NCBI GenBank assembly: GCA_907165275.2
Contig: OU015670.1
Coordinates: 7,219,501-7,283,500, forward strand
From: Zygaena filipendulae
Taxonomy: Eukaryota > Arthropoda > Insecta > Lepidoptera > Zygaenidae
Length of the DNA: 64,000 nucleotides
Reading direction: 5' to 3'
Positions 34,101 through 46,100 of this stretch are shown piece after piece (position 1 is the first letter of the stretch; the number at the start of each line of letters is the position of its first letter). A program made the translations under genes and the position numbers. The notes below the pieces were generated by a model. It saw nothing but the letters and a program-made list of their open reading frames with translations. It searched no databases and was not told where the DNA came from.

Positions 34101-37100
34101 GTCTCCGCTAGACTACCCTCTTCGGCGCTGGGACTCGCTCTCAAACTAACTCTTTTTGGAGTTCCGTCGCCTGTCGGTTTGTCGGTCAAGACTATTTATT
34201 TCAGAAAAGCGTAAAGGGAACGTGAAAATTCATATGAAATATTTAAGTTTATAATTATATTTATTAAATTACAAAATATTTATTAATTATTAATTATAAT
34301 ATTAGCATATTATTATGTACATGAATTTATTTTATAAGCATTTTACTCATTGTTGGAGAACCTAATAAATAAATAAATAAGTCTGCAATCCTTTGGTGCT
34401 GTGAGAAAACCAAACGTCTAAATCAACACAATCGAAAAATATGCGGTATATTTTGACACGCGCAAGAGTACCAAACGCCAGACAACACACGCCCGGAAAT
34501 TATGGCGACAGAAAACTCTCTTCCGGAGCTGGACTTGTTAGGCAACCTTTTCCCGAACCGAATCGGTCAGGAAACTCTCTCACCGGGTACAGTAAGTACT
34601 ATGTGACACAGAAGCTCCCCCCCCCCACATCTCTCCATCACCTCCATCTCGTGTACCTGACAGAAGACGGGGCTCGTGTAGAAGAGCACGTCGAGCACGG
34701 TGTCGTTGGTGAAGTTGCGCAGGCGCGGGATGCTGTCGAGCGTGATCTGCGCGAGCCGCCGGTCGACGCCCGCCTCGCCCGAGTGCAGCGTCGCGTGCCA
34801 CGACACGGGCAGCACCTGGGGGCGGTGGTCACAGAACAGGAAGTAACAGATAGAAGGGGCATCGACTTAGTTTAGTATGAAAACAGAGATGAAGACCAGT
34901 GTCGCCGGGTGATTTTCGCACACAAAACTATTGATCAGTACTAAAACATTCGTTAACGTAAAGAAATGTATTAAAAGCTTTATAGTTTCGTTTTCACTAA
35001 GTCATTGTTTTCAAAATTGACAGTTTTGTGGTAAATATATTTGGGAAAACAAGTTTTGGGCAAGTTAGAGCATTTGCTCTGACTTCCTTTGCAACGGTGG
35101 CGCGCCTGCCCCGCCTACATGTCTAGTCAATTTATTTGCTCTGTGATGGTGATATAGAATATGATGATGACACTTCACAACACACCGATTCACTTGATCC
35201 CACATGTATGATTAATTTTGCAACACGTTAATCGTTAGATATAGATATGCAGTCCACACATATTGTATATATGTAGGTTTATAGATACATTCATATGTAT
35301 ACACCTACTAGATGTAATTTCTAAAACCAGTTGCCAATAAAATTTAAAACTAGACGGACGCATTTTATTTCGCTCCCACAACCGCGTTGCAAGTTGAACC
35401 TTATTGCCTGAACACCACACCAAGCTATAGTTAGTGAGTCTTAACGTGAGTGGGCTTTAATGAGTCATTAAGGAAGTTTCTAGCTGTCCCCTGCGATTTC
35501 ATCCGCGGTAATTTCGGAGTTCCCGCGGAGGTTGCGGGAAAAAAGTACTCTATGTCCTTCAGTTCCCGAGGGAATTCCGGGATAAAACCTATCCTATCTT
35601 TTAAGTTGGACCATTTTATGAATGGTTACAAAATTTTATCAAAATCCGCTCAGTAGTTTCGGAGTCCATCGCGGACAAACAACGTGACACGTGATTTATA
35701 TATATTAGATAAGATAGATAGATAGATAGATAAGATAGGAAAACTTCAACGAATCATATAAAAGTACCTCTATTCTCCCTACGGCGCCGGTGTCGTAGGA
35801 GTTCCTGTAGTGCGACTGGATGAGCTGGAGACAGGTCGCTCGGAAGTCGTCCACTGAGGAGGTCACAAGTGAACAATATCTAAATAACATTGAGTGTATG
35901 AGGATGTGTGCGTGTGTGTGTGCGTGCGTGCGTGTGCATGTGTGTATGTGAGTGCGTGCGTGTGCAATCAACCGGGTTTAAACCAGGTGCTTAGGTATGA
36001 AAGCCTAATAAACAACCGATAGACACCCGCTGACATTCATAATCACCCAGAATACTGGGTGTTTAACCCAAGGGCCGGGTTCATTGCCAATTGGGTATTT
36101 TCCTGGGTTTTAAAATCAAAATTTTAATAAGTCCGTCAGAAAATAAAAAAAATTAAAGACACGTATTTTTTACTTTTTCAAATTAATGAAAATAGACATA
36201 GATAAAGCGCATTAAAGTTTAGGGTGGGGGGCTCGTGACGTCATTACTTGGTATAAGCCCCGTACAAACTTCACCGGGTTGTGACGTCACGCGAAATTTC
36301 AACTCAATGTATCGCCGTTATTTTTTGATTATGTATAAAAAAAATACGTGTCAAATATTTTTTATTAATGTACAAGACGAACTAAAAAACAATTTTGTCA
36401 AGTAGCCAATTCTATACGTGTGTGTAAGTGTCAACTGTGAACCGACCGACTTCCTCGACGGAGCGGAAGCGCATGTCGCACGCGGAGCCGACCCCGTGGC
36501 ACAGCAGCAGCAGGTGGTCGATGCTCGACGGCTCCGGGTCCTCGATCTCCGACTCGTCGTGGCCGCGCCGCACGACCCGCGGCCGGGACGTCGACTGCTG
36601 TTAGGTATATAATACGCGGTTCAGCGATTCCAGGCCAGAGGTTCTCACGTGAAAGGACTGCCACCGAGCGAGACCTCAAGCAAAAAATAACGGTGCAAAA
36701 CATGACTGAGATTATGCTGCAGGGTGCAGAAAATTGGAACCGCATCGATGATTTCATAATCTCAGTCATGAAAATAAAGGAGGCCCGCGAAAGAGATCAA
36801 GAGAGCGTGGATAGAGAGGCTCCATAAAGCACTCAGCGGCTGTCTGATGTATTATTAGATGAGTAGCCTGGAAGAGGGGTTTTTAGTCCGTGCAAGTCGG
36901 ACACTCCCTGCCAGTGATGGCAGGGGTCCGTTAGAGATTTTCCCCTCCTCACAAAAAAAAAGGTATATAGTACGCGACGTTCATCATCACATCAGCCGAA
37001 AGACGTCTACTGCTGGACATAGGCCTCCCTTAAGGATCGCCACAACGACCGCTCCTGCGCTTCCCGCAGCCAATGGCGTCCAAGTCACCGTTCACCAAGT

Positions 37101-40100
37101 CGTCGGTCACCAAGGCCACGCTGCGTTTTTGCGCGTTCGGTTCGGCTTATTCATTTATGTACTAGTAGCTGTTCACTGTGGTTTTACCCTCGTCAACTTC
37201 GGAGTTTCCAGGAGAAGAAGTATCCTATGGCCTTCTCTGTACCCCTGATGACGTGTATGCAAATTTTTTTGACGGACTATTGAGTAGTTAAGGCGTAAAA
37301 GCGTAACAACTAGCAAACTCACTTTCGAATTTATAATATTAAGGATTTACCTACTACCTACTCTATATGCCAAGTTTCATTAAATCTGTAAAGTAATGCG
37401 CTTTCAAATAAACACCCAAATTTTCCAAAAAGTATTCGAGAAGAACACATTTATGTTTCCAGTTTTATATTGAGTCCATTTATTGAAAAAGATCGCCAAC
37501 AACCAATGACAAACAAATAACTTTCTTAAAATTATCACAGTGGTTAACAGTTAACATAAAAACTATGGCATACCATTAAAAAAATAGTTCATTGATTTAT
37601 TAACTGGACACATGGGTTAATTGTGAAGATAGATGGATTGGGTTGACTTTGAGGATAGATGGATTGGGTTGACTTTGAGGATAGTTGGATTGGGTTGACT
37701 TTGAGGATAGTTGGATTGGGTTGACTTTGAGGATAGTTGGATTGGGTTGACTTTGAGGATAGTTGGATTGGGTTGACTTTGAGGATAGTCGGATTGGGTT
37801 GACTTTGAGGATAGTTGGATTGGGTTGACTTTGAGGATAGTTGGATTGGGTTGACTTTGAGGATAGTTGGATTGGGTTGACTTTGAGGATAGTTGGATTG
37901 GGTTGACTTTGAGGATATTATTTATTTATTTATTTATTTAATCCTTTATTGCACATAAAATAACAATGATACAGTACCTAAAGAAAAAGGAGAAAGCAAA
38001 TGGCGGTCTTATCGCATAGTTGCGATCTCTTCCAGACAACCAATTATGCGAAAGGACAAACAAAAATACATAGACACGGGTGGTTGGGTAAAGCATTTCA
38101 AACATTATATTACACATATCATATACCATAATAAATATATACTATGCACTATACAAATACATCAACTACACAATACATGAAAATACTTAAACATATAAAA
38201 TCATTAGGATAGTTGGATTGGGTTGACTTTGAGGATAGTTGGATTGGGTTGACTTTGAGGATAGTTGGATTGGGTTGACTTTGAGGATAGTTGGATTGGG
38301 TTGACTTTGAGGATAGATGGATTGGGTTGACTTTGAGGATAGTTGGATTGATTAGGAGGTCGAGTTTTGAAGATAGTCTGATTTGGTGTACTTTCCTTAG
38401 AATAGAATTTACTAATCGATTTGAATAAACATTTATTTGCAATTATTAGGATATGACGAAACACGGCCAGAAATAAAATTAAACTTTTACTCGCATCAAT
38501 TCCAATTGATTCAGACGATACATCAATTAATTGATTATGAGGATAAAACGTTTGATTGATCACGAAGAATAAACTACTTGAGCTAGGTTCAAAACCACTA
38601 ACAATCTTCTGTTTCTGACTCCTCCATTCACCAGCGCCGTGCACCAGGAGGACCAGGTGGTCTATCTTGTCGGGCTGGTCGCTCGAGACCCTCATCTTCA
38701 GAGGGTTGCGGTACACCCGCTTACCGAACGTAAAGAGCTAAGGAAATGTTCAGGATTGGTTAGGATGTGGAGTGGAGTGGAGGATCATTTATTTGGTCAT
38801 TATTTTAAAATCTGGGATAGTTTTGAATATTTGAACATTAGCTTTGGACGTCACCTACCCTGCGATGTGAAGGTATGAATATGGACGAGGCGAAAGGGGC
38901 AAACACGCCTCTGTCCACCCTTCTTACTCATAACGCATATCTGCCTACCCTACTTTCTTTTTTTTTTCTTTCCCTTAGCCAAATTGATAATAAATATAAT
39001 TGTATCGATATAAATATAATAGAAAACTACGTCATGCCATGTGGTCACGTAAAGTCGTCCAATCAAAAGTAAAATTTTCTGTGATCACTTGACATGACGA
39101 TACGTCCCTTAGTTTTATACACAGTTAACGATCCTATGATCGTCAACTCATCGTCAACGAACATAGATTGTCAACTTGGCTAAGGGGGATTACCTACCCT
39201 ATTAGTATTGATATTATGTACACTTACCGCCGCACTCAGAGTCGTCGATGATTACTTAGTTAAGTATAGATTTTTAAAACAAAACTGCCGCAATCAGTCT
39301 AGTTTAATAAATTAATGTTAATTGGCATTTAACTAATTAAGTTACATCTCATTAAATACCAATTAACATAAACTTACTGAACGTCTCTGATTGCGGTAGT
39401 TTTGTTTTAAAAATCTATACTTAACTAAGTAATCATTAAAGTCGACTCTGAGTGCGGCGGTTAGTAAACAATAAATGCTTGAATCCCACCCCCTTCGCCT
39501 CCCCCCTTGCCCCAACCCAGGCCCGCTCGGCCCGCGGCGTCACTCACGTTGGCGGTGGTGAAGGCGTCGTTGGCCCCGTTCATGAAGTGCACCATCACGG
39601 CCGGCCCGTGCATCACCACCAGCTCGCTGTTGCCGAGCGACAGCCGGCGGTGCCACTCGCCGGTGGTGATACCGCGCCGATACTCCTCCTGGCGCGGCGG
39701 TACCAAAGTTGAGGATTACCGGACTCGGACGAACAGTTCCGCTTAGAAAAGGTGTAATAAAACCCAAAACTCGGAGCCATGCCATATGCCGCGTAGATAA
39801 TAATGTGTAATTAACTATCTGCATCCCTGGGCCTTAGAAACAGTGCCATATACAACGTGTTAATGAATTAACTGAAAACTAGAAAATAGTTTGTCCAGAA
39901 TCAACTAGCGAATCGATCGCACTATGTTTTAATATAGGTTGTATTTTTTCATTTTTAGTAGCCCATGTCAAAATTATTTATAATACAATATTTAGCGCGT
40001 ATGCCACCCGCAGCAAAAAAATTCGAACCGATAGGCGTAGGCGTGGCGCTTGGAATTTCGTAGATAGGTCACCTCCAAACTAATGTTGAATAACTTTTAA

Positions 40101-43100
40101 AGTATTAATTTTTTCGACATAAAATATTTTTACATCTCTCATATCCGTAGTAATTAAAAAATGGTTAGATGTACGCGAACATATTGAAAGAGTGAAGAGT
40201 TTTTTTTTAAATTACTTACCGCCCTAGGGCTTTTCTAGTTACATTACTACCCTAGAGCGCTAATTGGTCACCTACAAGCCCCACTTGGGGGTAATAAGGA
40301 CCCACTTACCTCACAATCGAGACGTAAAGCAGAGTAGTTAGGTCGGGTGTAAGCATCAATTGCACCCTCGAACTATAAATATCTCGGGCTGCAATTGATG
40401 CCTTACAGCCCTTGGCTACTAATCTACTATTAATCATATCATTGTTTATTTTTTTAAATGGGGTGTATCAGGTTTTCAGTTAATTCATTAACACGTTGTA
40501 TATTAAAGGTGTCATCGAGCTATTTTCGATCCCGGGGATTCTGAGTCAGTGCAGCCTGGATAAGATAAAAGCACAAACTATTTGCGTTCCCGGGACTCGG
40601 AACAGTGCCCCGTAGATAAAGTGTAACCAAACTATTTCCGTTCCCGGGATTCTGAGTCAGTGTAGCGTAGATTACAGATATGGTGTAAGCAAACTACTCG
40701 AATTTACGTTCCCGGGACTTCGGAAACAGTGCCAATAAGAAATAACAAAACCGTCTTCGTTCTCGGGAGTTGGAGACAGTGACGGTGACGCGTAGTTTCC
40801 CGGGATAAACACAAATGGAGATTAAAGCTATTAAAGTGAGTTGAATTTAGAGTTCCACCTCAAGTTTCTCAGCAACAACCTCCGTGTAGGGCACGTATCT
40901 CGCGTCTGTAGTGCCTTTGTAGAACCAACTGCATCTGTTGTGAGTTTGAAAATATGCAACGTTATTCAGAAGGCTGAGGCGCAAACGTTTCTACATATCA
41001 CTGTAACTGCGTATGTTATATCGCTGTATGATTTCTTAAATAGAAAATAAAAGTAGTATTGAATATTGGAGCGAACGCACTCACCTCTGCACGTTAGTAG
41101 GCTTCTCGGACCAATAGACAGGTAGACGCAGCCGGCCGTGTATGTTGACGTCATACCTGCCCCCGTCCGTCGCCACCAATGTGTTCTCGTTCAAATCAGC
41201 TGCGGGAAACACGACATTACCCTCAACACAACAATCCGGCTCGAAGGACCGTTTCTTATAGATGAATTACTGCGTGAATAAATGAATGAGGTACCCGTAT
41301 TTAACTAAAGGCTATAGTTGAAACACAGACAGAGTGAGAGCGGGAGTGGTACGTTTTTGTTTTGCATGATGTTTGTTTTTTACCTATATAGGGCAGGCGT
41401 TATTACTTAAAAGTCGATTTTAAACCAAATCACTATTTTTGTAATAACGCCATCTTGTAAAATCTCATAAACCGTAACAAGGCATGACGCCACGCGACAT
41501 TTCGATTCAATGTATTGCCGTTATTTTTTTAAATACACGTCCGATATTTTTCATTAATTTACAGTACGACAGACTAAAAACTAAACTTTATTCAACTAGC
41601 CTACCACTCAATTAGGATTGGAGCGACTCACGGCTGCTGTAAGCCCTCTCCAGGGCGTTGGAGTCCATCACGGAGAATCCCCGCCACATGGACTTGCCCT
41701 CGCAGTCCACGCGGTAGAACCAGTGGTGCTTCACGGGAGAGTACTCGCTCGACGAGCGGTTCTGGGAAATTGCATCGAGACCGAAAACTTGTAAATGATA
41801 TTTACTAGCAGTCGCCCGCGATAATTTCGGAGTTACCGCGGCAATTCCGGGATGAAAGTACCTTGCGTTCTTTTCTGTACCCCCGACAACGTGTATGCAA
41901 AATTTCATGATAATCAGTTTCACCTGCCTTAATTTCGGGGTTCCCACGGGAATTCCAGTATAAAAAGCACTCTGTGTCCTTTTCTGTACCACTGATAGTG
42001 TGTACTCGTATGCAGAATTTCATGATGATCACGGTTGAGTACTTACATAAGACGTGAAAGAGTAACAAACAATCAAACTCACATAAGCATTTATAATATT
42101 GCACTGTTGGGAAAGCAAGCATTACAGGGAACTAAAAAACAATTATACTAAAAACGTCACATTTGGCGGTTTTCAATGGAACTTTTTGATTTGTGTTATA
42201 TTACAACACTGCAAAATTATGTTCAAAATTGAGTATTTAGGCAGCATTCAAACTTGATTTAAAAAAAACTCAAACGAAAGGACGTTAGAAGGATGACAAC
42301 ACAAATACTGAAGCAGTCGGAGCGACAAACACCGATCAAGGCCTTTCAATGGAAATAAGATTGATGAATGAACTTTTCGCAGTTAGAGTTCGAGCTAAAG
42401 AACTTCCAGTGATGGCAATTTCAAAAACACATGCTTGCCAAGGGCAGCGATAACCACCAATATTTTAGAGAGAATTAATTTTGTATTCACGTAAACAAAT
42501 TAGATCTTCTATTAAAAAAAAATATATATATAGAGATAAAAAAAATTAATTAGAAACCAAGGAGACCAAAGACATAAAAATAATGTTACGGAAATTACTA
42601 ACAGTCCTTTACAATATTAAATTTAGGAGATATAGACAGTAGGACACAAGAAAAAAAGCAATGAAAAAAAATATTATTGTAGCTAATTGGTATAGTTACC
42701 GCCGAGCGGTAGGGAAAATCCACCGTTGAGTGCTAATTTTGAAAAATTAGCTTAAACATGGTACGTGTAAAAGACTCGGTGAATCGAGATTATAAAAAGC
42801 AGAATAAAAAAGAATGTACCTCGAACATAGTGTTGACATTATCACGATTTTCTTCTTGCAGCACGTCTTCGAAATTCAAATTAACTGATTTTTTAGCACC
42901 ACCTCTATTCTGCACGTCCATGCTGCATTCCTTTTTACTCCTCGACTCGTTCTGACGGTCCATAGCTTTTTTCCCTTTTATAACACTATCTAATTCTACT
43001 TTACCTACGTTCACTACAACACCAGTATTGAAATTACAGCAATATGCACAATTACCTACAATTTTGTCTAAATCGAGATCGTCTTTCATTTCCTCAGGTT

Positions 43101-46100
43101 CATTGGATTCACTAAATTCACCGTGTTTTAAATTATCTTTAGTTGCTCTCTCGCTATCCGCTTTGAGTTTTTCCGGTTCACCTATATTGATGTCGGTTTT
43201 AATGGTATCGTTTGTATCGAAATCATATTGAACAGAGAAATAGTTAACGGTTCTAACTATTTCTTCTTTGGGACTGTAATCGACACTGTACGAAGATAAC
43301 TCTTTCATAAGATTCAGATTTGCAATATATTTATCCTGTGGAATGTTACGTATATTAGTTAGTCGTGTATCAGGATCCATATAATGGTTCTCGCTTTGGC
43401 TCAAGTCAAAAAAATCTTTGTGTTCCTGTATTTTTGTTTCTAAACCTATATCTTTATTAGTGTCATCTAATGTCAAGTTTTGTTTAGGCTCCGTATGCCT
43501 GTAATGGTCTTGACTCTGGCTTAACTCAAAAAAAGGCTTAGTATTGTCCGTTTTGGTTGGAGACGCAAAATAGCTAGCTAATCTATTAAAACCGCTTTCA
43601 TCTGCCGATGTTTGTTGACTAGTGCTGCTATCTAAGGTCGATGAAAAGAAATTTATAGGATCCGGTAAATTTTTAATATCCACAGGAAATGATGTCGTCG
43701 ATGTTTCTTCTTTGATTGGAGATTTTTGAATTGGTGATGCAGGTAAAGGTTCTTTAATGGATGCTTCTAGGGATTTCCGTCTTAAGGACCCGAAGACACT
43801 TGCGAAATCAGGTAACTTTTGACTTTGAGAGAACGTTTCGTGTAAAGAACTATCGCTTGGTAATGATATTGATGTCAACGCTGTATCTAAAGGTTTCAAG
43901 TTTTCTGACGACGCGAAACTAAACGTGTTTGATGGGCGAGTTTGCGTCGATGTATCAGGGATATTTGGTATATTTTCATTTGAACTGTCGGCGGTCAAAT
44001 CATGACCTGAAAGCGTACTCTGATTTGCTGTATAGTCGTCTTCAAAACCAGGTGGTATGCGCATTTGTTTATTAGAGTTAGAAGTACCCAAAATAAATTT
44101 TGTAGGCGAAGTAGATGATAAATAATTTCTGTAGTGGGTTTCCGCTGCATAGTTTCCCGTATCAAAGTACGATGCCATAGAAATAACTGGGCTCGTAGTT
44201 TCAGTCAAATTAACATTCTGCAAGTTTGCTTGATCGCTTGTTTTGTTTTCATCGACAATTTCTTCCATCTGCTTAAACTTCTCAACCCTGCCTGTAAAAG
44301 TATCTTTTTCTTTATCTTGTAAGGAATCATCACTTTTTTCTCTCTCTAAATATTCTATTTTGTCGTCGTCTGTCTCTGATGGTTCAATTACGTATTCTTC
44401 AAATATTGGGAAATCTTTATTCGCGTCCTGTTCTATAGAAAGTACATCTATCACACCTCCTTCGTCTGATTTTGTTTCGTCTAAGTCCTCTGCTGGAGGA
44501 GCTGATGGTATACTCATCTGTCTTGGGAGTATCACAGGTGATTCTTCATGTGTGTGCTTTAGTTCAGCTTTAATTTCATCGCTAGCGTTATTCGGAAGAT
44601 TGTCAAATAAAATAGACGTATCTTGGAAAAAACTCGTTGACTTTATGTCAGGGTTGACTGAAATGCTATAGCTATGGTCTAGAAAGCCAGTTGTATTAGG
44701 AAAACCACTATTACTTTCAGTAGACCAGCCGAAAGGTCTTGAAGTAGTTGGAATACCATCTAAAAGCTCAGTGGCCGACTGTATATTAATAGTTTCAATA
44801 GTTTCTTCAGTTATGTGAGATATTTCATCCAGAGAATTAATAACGTCAATCTCGGTAGTCACTTCCGTATCCAGGACATTCTCAGTTAGCGGTACTTCGA
44901 CAGGATTTAAGAGCTGTATAGGTGCAGTTATGTTTTCTATCAACTGCGAGGTCAGATCTTCTGGTTCTTTATCGTCAGGCTTACTTACTTCTCTACAAGT
45001 TTCACATATATTAAATTCAGAAATATTCTCACTGTCACAGCTTTGATCTATAAGTGCGTTACTTACAATTAAATCTTTATCAAAAAATTTCACGTCGTTA
45101 CCTTTAAAATACACGGTAGAGTTTTCATTACCTGAATCGGATAAAATTATTTGATTCATTTCTTTTTCCAAATCTTTCAATGGATCGTCAGCTTCTTCTG
45201 AAGGTAAACAAGGTTGACAAATTGGCAGATTGTGCATTTTCTTTTCGTCCGGAGAAAACGATTCTTGTAATTTATCATCAAGAACTTTGTCCAAATCATC
45301 AAGAACATTTTTATCTGTGAGAGGCGAATCAAATGCATGATCTATGTGGTATGTGCCACTCAGAAAGTTTTGCTCATCATCTTGGTTGCTACTCCAAAAA
45401 GACATATCTGGCGCTTCCATAAAGAAGTTAGCCATACTACTCGATGATGGTTTTGTTGGTTTTGGTTTATTCGCAATATTCAAAATTTGGTCAAACTTGG
45501 CTTTGAATGTACTCATATCAAACTCAGGATATTCATCATAATTTACCATCTTATGTGCCACAGTTTTACCAACGGATATTTTGTCATCGGATATTTCCGG
45601 ATTTGATACTACTTTGCTAGTTTCTATAGCTTCAGTATCCAATTGTGTATCAGTATATTGAGTATCAAGGGCATGCTTTTCTAATAAATCTGCTCGTCCG
45701 ATATATTGAGGGTATTGATCTTTATCAGATTCTTTAACATTTTTTTCCATACACTTATCGTCACTTGCTAAACTAGTAGGTTCAGGATTTAGTTTATTGT
45801 GCATGGTTTGAACAGTGTCATGTATTGGGTTAGTATAAACAGGTTGTGACTGTGCACTAACGTCTGAATAATAACTCGTAAATACATACGGCTGAGTCGA
45901 TTGATATTGATATGGATCTTGGTTTTGGTAAGACGATGTTTCTTGTAAATAATTATATGTGTAATTACGATTTGAAGGCAAATTGCCGTGATATTGATGT
46001 GACGTTGGCTGATCTTGCTGCATATTTGGTACAAATATTTCAAAGTTACCACCTGTATTAACAGGAGCATCAGTAGCATGGTGATCAGAAGACACGTGTT

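Noticed and set aside
36700..36770. 16-bp hairpin CATGACTGAGATTATG with its inverse
   Set aside because: Lies in the coding remnant of the R1-like LINE; most simply chance within transposon sequence.
38204..38716. 170-codon minus frame beginning in the extra PAPLA1 exon
   Set aside because: Beyond the exon donor it simply reads intron and the 26-bp minisatellite.
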